A stretch of DNA of 64,000 bases, taken from NCBI RefSeq assembly GCF_015751785.1, contig NZ_JADOTY010000001.1:6200001-6264000 (forward strand). The letters run 5' to 3'. Origin of the DNA: Micromonospora vinacea. Lineage in GTDB: Bacteria; Actinomycetota; Actinomycetes; Mycobacteriales; Micromonosporaceae. The translations under genes and the position numbers were made by a program. Positions 55,405 through 64,000 of the stretch are shown piece by piece. The first letter of the stretch is position 1, and each line of letters opens with the position of its first letter. The notes under the pieces are model-generated. The model worked only from the letters and a program-made list of their open reading frames with translations. It was not told the DNA's origin and ran no database searches.

Positions 55405-56486
55405 CCGACCCGTACCCGGTCGCTCTCGTCGTCGGAGAGAAAGGCCGCCAGCGCCTGCCCCTGCTCGGTGACGGCGGCCCGGTCCGCTCGGGAGAAGCCG
55501 CGTAGTGGGTTGACGGTCACCGTGCCCGACTCGACGCTCCAGGTCGCCGCGACCCGGCCGTCGACGAGCACCACGCGTTCGCCGGCCACCGACAGGCCAC
55601 GGTGGGCGTCGTCGATGATCCGGGTGCGGTCGTCGTAGCCGAGGATCGCGTTGTCGAACGCCGGCAGGAACCGCACCGGGGCGGGGGTGTCCGGGTCGGG
55701 GCGCGGCGCGTCGGGGAGGTCGATCAGCTTCCGACCACGTTCGTCGCGGAAGGTCACCAACTCGTCCCGCATCGCGGTCACCACTGCCGGCAGCCCGGCG
55801 AGGCCGCACCAGGCCCGCAGGTCGGCCGTGGCCGCCGGGCCGAACGCGGCCAGGTAGCGGCGCACGAGCAGCTGGCCGACCTGGTCGGCGCCTTCTGCGG
55901 TCGGGGGGGCGATTTCCCGGTCGAGCCAGGCGGAGACCAGGGCGTAGCGCACGCCCCCCTTCGCCCGCCACACCCCGCGCGGCGGCAGCTGTGTCATCGG
56001 GAGCAGCGCGATCGCCATCTCGCCCAGCGCCTGCACCCCCGCCGTCGGCCAGCGCTCGCCGAGCGCCCGCCCGATCTCGGGCATCGAGCGGGGCTCACCG
56101 TCGGACACCACGGCCCGTGCGGCAGCGGCGAGGTCGTCGAGGTCAACCCCGTCGAGCTCGCTCCGGTAGACCCCGAGCACACGTTGGCGCAGCATGGCGT
56201 CGTGACGCGGACGCCAGGCCACGGCGTCGTCGGCGACGAGCAGGTGGACGGTGCGGCGCATGAGGTGGGTACGCACCACGTGCCGTTCGGTCAGCAGGGT
56301 CGAGAGCACCGTCGGGTCGAACGCGCGCAGCCGCGACCACAGCCCGATGAAGGGCTCCTGCGGCTCCTGGGCCTGGAGGCCACCGAGGTGGGCGACGGCG
56401 TCGAGCGCCGGCAGGTCGGCGCGGTCCAGCAGCAACTGCCGGGCGAGCGTCGCGCGGTTGAGCGCCCGGGTGTCGAGAATGGTCAT
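55389..56486 (-). CDS. AlkZ-like DNA glycosylase (winged-helix family HTH_42)
   Basis: 365 residues from ATG 56486, with AAAGGA upstream. The family is winged-helix bacterial DNA glycosylases, which includes AlkZ, an enzyme that unhooks azinomycin interstrand crosslinks. The catalytic Q-x-Q motif is present: Q38-A39-Q40 in G-G-L-Q-A-Q-E-P-Q. Other landmarks are H-V-V-R-T-H-L-M-R-R-T-V-H-L-L, R-R-Y-L-A-A-F-G-P-A-T-A-D-L and L-P-A-F-D-N-A-I-L-G-Y-D-D-R. The QxQ form groups with AlkZ-like rather than YcaQ/AlkX (QxD). No biosynthetic cluster is adjacent, so it may be general alkylation or crosslink repair. Confidence 0.88.
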   Translation of the reverse strand: MTILDTRALNRATLARQLLLDRADLPALDAVAHLGGLQAQEPQEPFIGLWSRLRAFDPTVLSTLLTERHVVRTHLMRRTVHLLVADDAVAWRPRHDAMLRQRVLGVYRSELDGVDLDDLAAAARAVVSDGEPRSMPEIGRALGERWPTAGVQALGEMAIALLPMTQLPPRGVWRAKGGVRYALVSAWLDREIAPPTAEGADQVGQLLVRRYLAAFGPAATADLRAWCGLAGLPAVVTAMRDELVTFRDERGRKLIDLPDAPRPDPDTPAPVRFLPAFDNAILGYDDRTRIIDDAHRGLSVAGERVVLVDGRVAATWSVESGTVTVNPLRGFSRADRAAVTEQGQALAAFLSDDESDRVRVGSSPR

Positions 56487-56562
56487 AGGGTCCTTTCGGC
56501 CGGCGTCATTATCTGACCCGGAGCCGACAGTCTGGGCGCCCGACCGCCTCAGATACGCGAAA

Positions 56563-56593
56563 CCGCCCCGTCCGGCGGCACCGGGCGGGGCGG
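56563..56593. terminator. Stem-loop terminator after phosphodiester glycosidase gene (reverse strand)
   Basis: CCGCCCCG (56563-56570) pairs with CGGGGCGG (56586-56593), 20 bp beyond the stop of the leftward gene. Confidence 0.7.
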
Positions 56594-56612
56594 ATTCGAG
56601 CGGGTGCACCGA

Positions 56613-57869
56613 TCAGTGCCTGCCCACGAAGATCCCGATGCCGTTGGCGACCATTCGCTCCGTACCGTCGGATGGGCTGTTGCGGGCGGTGGCCGCGGCC
56701 TGGCCCGGCTCGCGGACGGCGACAGTGCTCGAACCACCGCCGTCCAGGTTCACTGCGGCGTCCGCGCCGAGTGAGCGCATCAGGTCGGCCAGTTCGGCGA
56801 TCGTGAACCCGGCGCTGGCCGGGGCGCGGCCGGCCAGGGCGACCAGGTACACGGTTCGACCGTCGGGGCTGACACCGGCCGCACTGCGTACCGCGGCGGT
56901 CTTGGTGTCCAGGCCTGCCAGCGGCGCACCGTCGCGCAGGATCGGCGCGCCACCGACCGCGAAGGTCAGCTTCGGCTTGCCGACGGAGACGAGCTTCTCG
57001 CGCACCTGCACCCGGTCGCCGACGGCGAGGTCGTCGAGCGCGTCCGCGCCGCCCTCCCGGCCGACCAGCACCTGGGTGTCGGCCGGGATCGCGCCCGCAC
57101 CGGGCGTCGGGCCAACCGCAGTCACCACGCCGTCGCGTACGGTCACCTCGTAGGTGTGGGTGCTGCACGGGTCGCTGCGGCTGGTGTCGGTGCCGCAGGT
57201 GGACCGGACCCGGGAGGCGGTCCCCCAGTCGGCGGTGAACAGGCCGACGCCGTCGACCGGGAGCGCGTACTGGTTCAGGCCGCCCAGCGCGACGGTGCCC
57301 TTCGCGCTGCGCACCTCGCCGTCCAAGCTCAGGGTGTCCACGCGCGCCTTGCCGTTCACGCCGACGCCGAACACGTCCCGGGTCGAGGTGCCCGGGGCCA
57401 GGCCGGGGCCGAAACGCTGGGCGGTCGGCACCGCGAACTTCAACTCCTCGCCGTCGGCGATCTCCGGACCGGACGACGAGTAGGTCGGGGTCACGCCCGC
57501 GTGCGTCTCACTGTTGTTGAAGAAGTCGCCGTTGACGCCGGCCACGGCGCCCTGCTCGTTCGTCATCGCCGAGACGACAGTGCGCTGCGCCACCGCGTCG
57601 GGGTGCAGCAGGTCCAGGGAGACCTTGTTCTTCTTCAGGTCGGCGGTGAGCAGGTAACCGACTGTGACGCCTCGGGGCGTGGTCACCTGGAACGAGCCGT
57701 ATGTGACGCCCGGGGCGAGCTGCTCGGTCGAGGTGATGGTGATCGGGGTGGCCGTCGCGGGTACCGTGGCGGTCGCGGCGTGGGCGACGCCGGCCGGCGT
57801 CACGAGCGTGGTCAGCCCCGCCGCGAGCAGCAGCGCCAGACGTGGGCGTACGAGGTGTGGTGACCTCAT
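56613..57869 (-). CDS. Secreted phosphodiester glycosidase family protein (NAGPA-like)
   Basis: 418 residues from ATG 57869, with AAAGGAG upstream. Signal peptide to about 31. The C-terminal domain matches the NAGPA/phosphodiester-glycosidase family: N-G-D-F-F-N-N early, V-G-G-A-P-I-L-R-D-G, S-A-A-G-V-S-P-D-G-R-T-V-Y-L-V and A-V-N-L-D-G-G-G-S-S-T-V, the family's hallmark. Bacterial members cleave glycosyl phosphodiesters in exopolysaccharides or wall polymers. Substrate here is unknown. It is divergent from the acyl-CoA carboxylase gene. Confidence 0.9.
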   Translation of the reverse strand: MRSPHLVRPRLALLLAAGLTTLVTPAGVAHAATATVPATATPITITSTEQLAPGVTYGSFQVTTPRGVTVGYLLTADLKKNKVSLDLLHPDAVAQRTVVSAMTNEQGAVAGVNGDFFNNSETHAGVTPTYSSSGPEIADGEELKFAVPTAQRFGPGLAPGTSTRDVFGVGVNGKARVDTLSLDGEVRSAKGTVALGGLNQYALPVDGVGLFTADWGTASRVRSTCGTDTSRSDPCSTHTYEVTVRDGVVTAVGPTPGAGAIPADTQVLVGREGGADALDDLAVGDRVQVREKLVSVGKPKLTFAVGGAPILRDGAPLAGLDTKTAAVRSAAGVSPDGRTVYLVALAGRAPASAGFTIAELADLMRSLGADAAVNLDGGGSSTVAVREPGQAAATARNSPSDGTERMVANGIGIFVGRH

Positions 57870-58227
57870 TGCCGCTCCTTTCCTGGTGCGTTCCTGGCCT
57901 GGGCCGGGATGGTCGAGCCGGGCCGGCGGTTGACCGGACCGGCGATGATCTTCCTGGTCAGCCGATCACCCGGGGGTGAACACGGGAGGCTGCGGACGTG
58001 AACCGCCCGCACCGTCTTGATCAACTGCCGGAGCGGCGGGACGGGCCGACGCAGGCGGGCACGATCCCCGGGGGTGCCAAAAAGTTTTGTGCACTTCCTA
58101 CAACTGAGGGACGGTGGGTTCGGTGGTTGCGCCATAGCGCTGGCCGCCGCCACCCGGAAAGGTGATCACTGCTGGGAGCCTTCGTCTCCCGGCACGCAGG
58201 TCGAGGTCTAGCTAAGGGGTTCTTCGG
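57870..58227. promoter_or_regulatory. Divergent promoter region of phosphodiester glycosidase and acyl-CoA carboxylase genes
   Basis: 358 bp; the only sizeable frame (58017-58211) has no recognisable features. Two inverted repeats stand out: TCACCC-GG-GGGTGA (57966-57979) and TTGTGCACTTCCTACAA (58087-58103, arms TTGT/ACAA) in an unusually A/T-rich patch. AAGGGG at about 58214 is the ribosome-binding site for the GTG at 58228. Confidence 0.45.
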
Positions 58228-61200
58228 GTGTTCAACCGTGTCGCCATCGTCAACCGTGGTGAAGCCGCCATGCGGCTCATCCACGCGGTCCGCGAGCTGG
58301 CCGCGGAGACCGGCATCCAACTCGAAACCGTGGCTCTCTACACCGATGTCGACCGCAACGCCACGTTCGTTCGCGAAGCGGACATCGCCTACGATCTCGG
58401 CCCGGCGTCCGCCCGCCCGTACCTCAACCTGGCGGTGCTGGAGCGCGCCCTGACCGAGACCGGGGCCGACGCCGCCTGGGTCGGCTGGGGCTTCGTCGCC
58501 GAGGATCCGGCGTTCGCCGAGCTGTGCGAGAAGATCGGCGTCACCTTCGTCGGGCCGAGCCCGGACGCCATGCGCCAACTCGGCGACAAGATCGGCTCGA
58601 AGCTGATCGCCGAGAAGGTCGGCGTGCCGGTCGCGCCATGGAGCCGCGGCGCCGTCGAGACCCTGGACGCCGCACGTGCCTCGGCGGCCGAGGTCGGCTA
58701 CCCCCTGATGCTGAAGGCGACAGCGGGCGGCGGTGGGCGCGGCATCCGCGTGGTCAGGAACGAGGCCGAGCTTGTCGACGCGTACGAGCGCACCAGCCAG
58801 GAGGCGGCACGGGCCTTCGGCAGCGGCATCGTGTTCCTGGAACGCCTGGTCACCGGGGCGCGGCACGTCGAGGTCCAGGTGATCGCCGACGGGCAGGGCA
58901 CCGCGTGGGCGCTCGGCGTGCGCGACTGCTCCGTGCAACGACGCAACCAGAAGGTCATCGAGGAGTCGGCGTCGCCGGTGCTCGACCCGGCGCAGGCCGC
59001 CGAGCTGAAGACGTCGGCCGAGCGGCTGGCCGTGGCTGTCGGTTACCGCGGCGCGGCGACCGTCGAGTTCCTCTACCACCCCGGCGACCGGTTGTTCGCG
59101 TTCCTCGAGGTCAACACCCGCCTCCAGGTCGAGCACCCGATCACCGAGCTGACCACCGGGTTCGACCTGGTCAAGGCGCAGCTGCACGTCGCCTCCGGCG
59201 GGCGACTCGAAGGTGCGCCGCCGTCCGAGCGTGGGCACGCCATCGAGGCGCGGCTCAACGCCGAGGACCCCGACCGCGACTTCGCGCCGTCGCCCGGCCG
59301 CATCGCCCGGCTGGACCTGCCCAGCGGACCCGGCATCCGGGTGGACACCGGCGTCAGCGAGGGCGACACCATCCCGGCCGACTTCGACTCGATGATCGCG
59401 AAGATCATCGCGTACGGCCGCGACCGCGACGAGGCGCTCGGCAAGCTGCGCCGGGCGATGGCGAACACCACCGTGATCATCGAGGGTGGGGCGACGAACA
59501 AGAGCTTCGTGCTCGACCTGCTCGACCAGCCCGAGGTGATCGACGCCAGCGCGGACACCGGCTGGATCGACCGCGTCCGCAGCGAGGGCCGGCTCGTCAC
59601 GCACCGCCACTCCGCTGTCGCCCTGGCCGCCGCCGCCATCGAGGCGTACGAGGAGGAGGAGCGCGTCGAGCGGCAGCGGCTGCTGTCGACGGCGGCCGGC
59701 GGGCGCCCGCAGGTGCAGCACGCCAGCGGCCGACCGTTGGACCTCAAGCTGCGCGGCGTCGGTTACCGCACGCGGGTGGCGCGTGTCGGCGCGCACCGGT
59801 TCCGGGTCGGCATCGAGAGCGGCCCCGTCGTGCGCACCGCCGACGTCGAGCTCGACCGCTTCGACCGGCACACCGGTCAGATCGTCGTCAACGGCATCCG
59901 CTACCGCCTGCTCACCGGCACGTACGGGCCGACCCACCTGGTCGAGGTGGACGGTGTGACGCACCGGGTCAGCCGGGACGAGGGCGGTGTCCTGCGCTCG
60001 CCCATGCCCGCGCTGGTCGTCGCCACGCCACTGGAGGTCGGCGCGGAGGTCGAGGCGGGCGCGCCGGTGCTCGTGCTCGAAGCCATGAAGATGGAGACGG
60101 TGCTGCGGGCGCCGTTCAAGGCGCGCCTGAAGGAGTGCGCCGTCTCGGTGGGCAGTCAGGTCGAGGCGGGTGCGCCGCTGCTGCGCCTGGAGCCGCTCGC
60201 GGACGACGCCGAGGAGACCACTGACGACCCGAGCACCGAGACCGTCGAACTGGACCTGCCCACCGCCGCCGCCGACGTCCCGGCGGACGAGCGCAGCCGG
60301 CGCGGTCAGGAGGACCTGCGGGGTCTGCTGCTCGGCTTCGACGTCGACCCGCACGACGACCGCCGGGTGCTCGACGACTACCTCACCGCACGGCGGGCGG
60401 CCACCGAAGCCGGTCAACGACCCCTGGCCGCCGAACTCGACCTCATCGAGGTGTTCGCCGACCTCGCCGAGCTGAGCCGCAACCGTCCGACGGGCGAGGA
60501 CGGCGGCGCCGCGCACGTGCACAGCGCCCGGGAGTACTTCCACACCTACCTGCAGAGCCTCGACGTCGAGCGGGCCGGGCTGCCGGACGCCTTCCAGACC
60601 AGGCTCGGCAAGGCGCTCGGCCGCTACGGCGTCACCGACCTGGACCGCACCCCCGCCCTCGAAGCCGCCGTCTTCCGGATCTTCCTCGCCCAGCAGCGCG
60701 CCTCCGCGGACGCGCAGGTCGTCGCGGCGCTGCTGCGCGCCTGGCTGCGGGAGACCCCGCCGGACGAGACGCTGCGCGAGCCGGCCGGCCTCGCGCTGGA
60801 GCGGTTGATCGCCGCGACGCAGGTCCGCTTCCCCGTGGTCGCGGACCTCGCCCGCGGCGTGGTGTTCGCCTGGTTCGCCCAGCCGCTGCTGCGCCGCAAC
60901 CGCGCCCGCGTCTACGCCGAGGTCCGTGGTCACCTGCGGCACCTGGACGCGCACCCGGACGCACCGGACCGCGCCGAGCGCATCGCCGAGATGGTGCGTA
61001 GCACCGAACCGCTGGTCCGGCTCCTCGGCCAGCGGCTCGTTCGCGACCACCTCGACAACGCGGTCATGTTGGAGGTGCTGACCCGCCGGTACTACGGCAA
61101 CCGGTCACTCACCAGCGTGCGCACCCAGGGGGTCGCCGACTGCACGTTCGTGGTCGCCGAGCGCGCCGACTCGAGCGTGGTCTCCGCCGCGGTGAGCTTC

Positions 61201-63690
61201 GACGCGCTGGGCAGCGCCCTACGCGGGCTGGCCGAGCTGGCCACCGGCGAGGACGCCGTGGACGCCGACATCTACCTCGGCTGGGAGAACCAGCCGGAGG
61301 ACTTCGACGCGATGGCGGCGGCGCTGGCCGAGGTCATCGCCGCGCACCCGCTGCCGCCCCAGGTACGTCGGGTCACCACCACCGTCGCGGGTCGCGGCGG
61401 CGCGGTGATGCACCACCACTTCACCTTCCGCCCTGCGGGTGCCCAGTTGGCCGAGGACCGGCTGATCCGCGGGCTGCACCCGTACATCGCGCAGCGGATG
61501 CAGCTGGAGCGGCTGCACAAGTTCGACCTGACCCGGCTGCCGTCGTCGGACGAGGAGGTCTACCTCTTCCAGTGCGTGGCGCGGGAGAACCGGGCCGACG
61601 AGCGCCTCGTCGCGTTCGCGCAGGTACGTGACCTGACCGAGCTTCGCGAGCAGGACGGCCGCCTGGTCGCGCTGCCCACGACCGAGGACGCCATCGCCGC
61701 CTGCCTCGACTCGATCCGCCGCGCCCAGTCGCGGCGGCCGTCGAAGACGCGATTCAACACCAACCGCATCGTGGTCTACGTGTGGCCGCCGAGCGAGCTG
61801 ACCCGCGAGGAGATGGAGATGATCGCCGGGCGGGTCCGCCCGACGACAGCGGGCGCCGGCCTGGAGGAGATCCTGTTCATCGCGCGCCAGCGCGACCGCC
61901 GGACCGGCGAGCTGACCAGGATCGCCGTACGGATCTCGTTCGACGCCGCGGGTGGCGCCGAGCTGGCCGTCGGGGAGCCGCCGGTCGAGCCGATCGAGCC
62001 GCTCGACGAGTACCGGCTCAAGGTGCTGCGGGCCAGCAGCCGCAACACCGTGTACCCGTACGAGCTGACCGGCCGGCTCGGCGATTTCGTCGAGCACGAC
62101 CTCGACGACGACCACGTGTTGGTACCGGTGGACCGGCCGAAGGGGCGCAACAGCGCCGCCATCGTCGCCGGAGTGGTCACCACGCCGACCGAGCGCTACC
62201 CCCAGGGCGTCACCCGGGTGGTGCTGCTCGGCGACCCGACGAAGTCGCTGGGCGCCCTGTCGGAGCCGGAGTGCCGGCGCGTGATCGCCGCACTGGACCT
62301 GGCCGAGCGGATGCAGGTGCCGCTGGAGTGGTGGGCGCTGTCCGCCGGGGCCCGGATCTCGATGAGCTCCGGTACGGAGAACATGGACTGGGTGGCCGCC
62401 GCGCTCAAGCGGATCGTCGAGTTCACCCAGGCCGGCGGTGAGATCAACATCGTGGTCGCGGGCATCAACGTCGGCGCGCAGCCGTACTGGAACGCCGAGG
62501 CGACGATGCTCATGCACACCAAGGGCATCCTGGTGATGACGCCCGACTCGGCGATGGTGCTCACCGGCAAGCAGTCGCTCGACTTCTCCGGTGGCGTGTC
62601 GGCTGAGGACAACTTCGGCATCGGCGGCTACGACCGCGTGATGGGGCCGAACGGGCAGGCGCAGTACTGGGCGCCGAACCTGACGGCCGCGCGGGACGTG
62701 GTGATGGCGCACTACGACCACACGTACGTCGCGCCCGGCGAGGACGCGCCCCGACGGGCGGTCACCACCGACCCGGCCGACCGCGACATCTCCGCCTTCC
62801 CGCACGACGTGGCGGGCAGCGCCTTCGCCACCGTCGGTGAGATCTTCTCCGTCGAGTCCAACCCGGACCGCAAGAAGCCCTTCGACATCCGTACGGTGAT
62901 GCGGGCCCTCTCCGACCAGGATCACCCGGTGCTGGAGCGCTGGGCCGGCATGGCGGACGCGGACACCGCCGTCGTGCAGGACGTCCACCTCGGCGGCATC
63001 CCGGTCTGCCTGCTCGGCATCGAGTCCCGGTCGGTGCCGCGGCACGGCTTCCCGCCCACCGACGGTCCGGACACCTACACGGCGGGCACGCTGTTCCCCC
63101 GCTCGTCGAAGAAGGCCGCGCGGGCGATCAACGCGGCCAGCGGCAACCGGCCGCTCGTCGTGCTGGCGAACCTGTCCGGCTTCGACGGCTCACCGGAGTC
63201 GATGCGCAAGCTGCAACTGGAGTACGGCGCCGAGATCGGCCGGGCGATCGTGAACTTCCGGGGACCCATCGTCTTCTGCGTGATCTCGCGCTACCACGGC
63301 GGCGCGTTCGTGGTGTTCTCGAAGGCGCTGAACCCGAACATGACGGTGCTGGCGCTGGAGGGCTCGTTCGCCTCGGTGCTCGGTGGCGCACCCGCCGCCG
63401 CTGTGGTGTTCTCCGCCGACGTCAACTCCCGTACCGCGGCCGACCCGCGGGTGCGCGACCTGGAGACCCGCACCGCCGCCTCGGCTGGCACCGAACGCGC
63501 CGCGCTGACCGCGGAGCTCGACGAGCTGCGCTCGTCGGTACGCGCGGAGAAACTCAGCGAGGTGGCCTCGGAGTTCGACCGGGTGCACAACATCCACCGC
63601 GCCGTCGAGGTCGGCTCGGTGGACGCCGTCATCCGCGCCGCCGAGCTGCGTCCGCGCATCGTCGAGGCCATCGAAGCCCACCTGGGATAA
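58228..63690 (+). CDS. Single-chain multidomain acyl-CoA carboxylase (biotin carboxylase + BCCP + carboxyltransferase)
   Basis: 1820 residues from GTG 58228. Biotin carboxylase about 1-450: K-A-T-A-G-G-G-G-R-G-I-R ATP-grasp loop and E-V-N-T-R-L-Q-V-E-H-P-I-T-E. Biotin carrier about 590-655 with E-A-M-K-M and biotinyl-Lys621. A central helical region of ~600 residues (about 690-1270) has no catalytic motif and recalls the central domain of eukaryotic ACC. Carboxyltransferase about 1270-1815: R-V-V-L-L-G-D-P-T, G-A-R-I-S-M-S-S-G-T-E-N, G-G-V-S-A-E-D-N-F-G-I-G-G-Y and D-F-S-G-G in the two crotonase-type halves. It carboxylates acetyl-, propionyl- or longer acyl-CoA using bicarbonate and ATP; chain-length preference is not readable. 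It is a monocistronic unit. Confidence 0.93.
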   Translation: MFNRVAIVNRGEAAMRLIHAVRELAAETGIQLETVALYTDVDRNATFVREADIAYDLGPASARPYLNLAVLERALTETGADAAWVGWGFVAEDPAFAELCEKIGVTFVGPSPDAMRQLGDKIGSKLIAEKVGVPVAPWSRGAVETLDAARASAAEVGYPLMLKATAGGGGRGIRVVRNEAELVDAYERTSQEAARAFGSGIVFLERLVTGARHVEVQVIADGQGTAWALGVRDCSVQRRNQKVIEESASPVLDPAQAAELKTSAERLAVAVGYRGAATVEFLYHPGDRLFAFLEVNTRLQVEHPITELTTGFDLVKAQLHVASGGRLEGAPPSERGHAIEARLNAEDPDRDFAPSPGRIARLDLPSGPGIRVDTGVSEGDTIPADFDSMIAKIIAYGRDRDEALGKLRRAMANTTVIIEGGATNKSFVLDLLDQPEVIDASADTGWIDRVRSEGRLVTHRHSAVALAAAAIEAYEEEERVERQRLLSTAAGGRPQVQHASGRPLDLKLRGVGYRTRVARVGAHRFRVGIESGPVVRTADVELDRFDRHTGQIVVNGIRYRLLTGTYGPTHLVEVDGVTHRVSRDEGGVLRSPMPALVVATPLEVGAEVEAGAPVLVLEAMKMETVLRAPFKARLKECAVSVGSQVEAGAPLLRLEPLADDAEETTDDPSTETVELDLPTAAADVPADERSRRGQEDLRGLLLGFDVDPHDDRRVLDDYLTARRAATEAGQRPLAAELDLIEVFADLAELSRNRPTGEDGGAAHVHSAREYFHTYLQSLDVERAGLPDAFQTRLGKALGRYGVTDLDRTPALEAAVFRIFLAQQRASADAQVVAALLRAWLRETPPDETLREPAGLALERLIAATQVRFPVVADLARGVVFAWFAQPLLRRNRARVYAEVRGHLRHLDAHPDAPDRAERIAEMVRSTEPLVRLLGQRLVRDHLDNAVMLEVLTRRYYGNRSLTSVRTQGVADCTFVVAERADSSVVSAAVSFDALGSALRGLAELATGEDAVDADIYLGWENQPEDFDAMAAALAEVIAAHPLPPQVRRVTTTVAGRGGAVMHHHFTFRPAGAQLAEDRLIRGLHPYIAQRMQLERLHKFDLTRLPSSDEEVYLFQCVARENRADERLVAFAQVRDLTELREQDGRLVALPTTEDAIAACLDSIRRAQSRRPSKTRFNTNRIVVYVWPPSELTREEMEMIAGRVRPTTAGAGLEEILFIARQRDRRTGELTRIAVRISFDAAGGAELAVGEPPVEPIEPLDEYRLKVLRASSRNTVYPYELTGRLGDFVEHDLDDDHVLVPVDRPKGRNSAAIVAGVVTTPTERYPQGVTRVVLLGDPTKSLGALSEPECRRVIAALDLAERMQVPLEWWALSAGARISMSSGTENMDWVAAALKRIVEFTQAGGEINIVVAGINVGAQPYWNAEATMLMHTKGILVMTPDSAMVLTGKQSLDFSGGVSAEDNFGIGGYDRVMGPNGQAQYWAPNLTAARDVVMAHYDHTYVAPGEDAPRRAVTTDPADRDISAFPHDVAGSAFATVGEIFSVESNPDRKKPFDIRTVMRALSDQDHPVLERWAGMADADTAVVQDVHLGGIPVCLLGIESRSVPRHGFPPTDGPDTYTAGTLFPRSSKKAARAINAASGNRPLVVLANLSGFDGSPESMRKLQLEYGAEIGRAIVNFRGPIVFCVISRYHGGAFVVFSKALNPNMTVLALEGSFASVLGGAPAAAVVFSADVNSRTAADPRVRDLETRTAASAGTERAALTAELDELRSSVRAEKLSEVASEFDRVHNIHRAVEVGSVDAVIRAAELRPRIVEAIEAHLG

Positions 63691-63696
63691 CGCGAC

Positions 63697-63762
63697 GAGA
63701 CGGGCGGGGCAGTGCTCGGATCCTGAGAAGCGAGGAACCGGGCACCGCCCCGCCCCGGTCTC
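63697..63762. terminator. Bidirectional stem-loop terminator
   Basis: GAGAC/GTCTC (63697-63701, 63758-63762) and GGGCGGGGC/GCCCCGCCC (63702-63710, 63747-63755) form a long stem with small internal bulges between the convergent carboxylase and MFS genes. Confidence 0.8.
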
Positions 63763-64000
63763 ATCCGGTGGTATCGGCGGGGCGCGCGACAGCGAACACG
63801 AACCAGGCGATGGTGCAGACCGCGGCCGAGATCAGCAGAGCCCACCCCGTGCCGGCGGCGGCAGCAGCGCCCATGACGACGACACCCAGGGTCGCACCGA
63901 CTTGCCGCACGGCGTTGAGCAGGCCGCCCACGGCACCGGCCGTGCCCGCCGGGGCGGCGCCGACGAGGGCCGCGACCAGCGCCGGCAGGGCGTAGGAGAC
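63761..64000 (-). CDS. MFS transporter, C-terminal end only (EmrB/QacA-like)
   Basis: Only the last ~79 residues are in the window; the reverse frame is open to the right edge and stops at 63761. Two hydrophobic helices flank G-A-V-G-G-L-L-N-A-V-R-Q-V-G-A-T-L-G-V-V-V-M-G, the motif of DHA2-type (14-helix) drug exporters. A final helix, W-A-L-L-I-S-A-A-V-C-T-I-A-W-F-V-F-A, ends the protein. It is probably a multidrug or small-molecule exporter. Confidence 0.82.
   Translation of the reverse strand, partial: VSYALPALVAALVGAAPAGTAGAVGGLLNAVRQVGATLGVVVMGAAAAAGTGWALLISAAVCTIAWFVFAVARPADTTG

Noticed and set aside
58021..61050. 1009-residue reverse-strand open frame opposite the carboxylase
   Set aside because: It has no ribosome-binding site or recognisable domain, and mirrors GC-rich third positions of the real forward gene.

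Overview
The window is high-GC, gene-dense actinobacterial DNA. GTG starts, start/stop overlaps of the GTGA and ATGA type, Tat lipoproteins, secreted CBM-bearing enzymes and LuxR/ECF/MarR/PadR regulators all fit. Gene content (GH46 chitosanase, conservon genes, IniB/dynamin genes, HelR) points to the Micromonosporaceae, most likely Micromonospora or a close relative; this is inference from gene content, not a database match. I saw no rRNA, tRNA, CRISPR array, insertion sequence or integrase.

Layout. 1-3.2 kb: xylo-oligosaccharide uptake and breakdown (truncated sugar-binding lipoprotein, divergent GH43 enzyme, likely shared operator). 3.2-6.8 kb: ECF sigma factor, coupled membrane protein and a lipoprotein paralogue, divergent from a secreted GH46 chitosanase. 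6.9-9.7 kb: methyltransferase, HAD-like protein, a short tandem repeat, and a DUF222/HNH protein under a LexA-like box. 9.7-22 kb: regulators and small catabolic or resistance genes (hydrolase, ABC exporter with a MerR-type promoter, PepSY protein, GNAT, LysR, two-component pair, SDR/XRE pair, MarR and PadR units with clear palindromic operators). 22-26 kb: a 1311-residue secreted ThuA/PQQ-sugar-dehydrogenase fusion. 26.2-28 kb: iron-box-controlled accessory ribosomal protein S4, a DUF2470 protein and a DUF1540 protein.

28.1-40.2 kb is the most interesting region. A leftward unit encodes an IniB-domain protein and two dynamin-like GTPases (iniB-iniA-iniC order). A rightward, almost fully overlapping operon encodes an Hsp70-like ATPase, a large MalT/LuxR-type ATPase regulator, a frameshifted nitrate-sensor-type kinase, a roadblock protein, a DUF742 protein and a membrane-anchored CBM2-like protein. 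It combines a mycobacterial isoniazid-inducible locus with a conservon that lacks its GTPase. I infer a membrane-remodelling response to envelope stress in which the dynamins may replace the conservon GTPase.

40-57.9 kb: two glycerophosphodiesterases, a SLATT/DUF4231 protein, YccF, a HelR-type RNA polymerase-recycling ATPase behind a rifamycin-associated element, a second PQQ sugar dehydrogenase, an ECF sigma/Ser-Thr kinase pair, a DUF574 methyltransferase, CBM2 and unknown secreted proteins, an AlkZ-like DNA glycosylase and a phosphodiester glycosidase. 58.2-63.7 kb: a single-chain 1820-residue acyl-CoA carboxylase, followed by the end of an MFS transporter. Convergent genes are separated by strong stem-loop terminators throughout.
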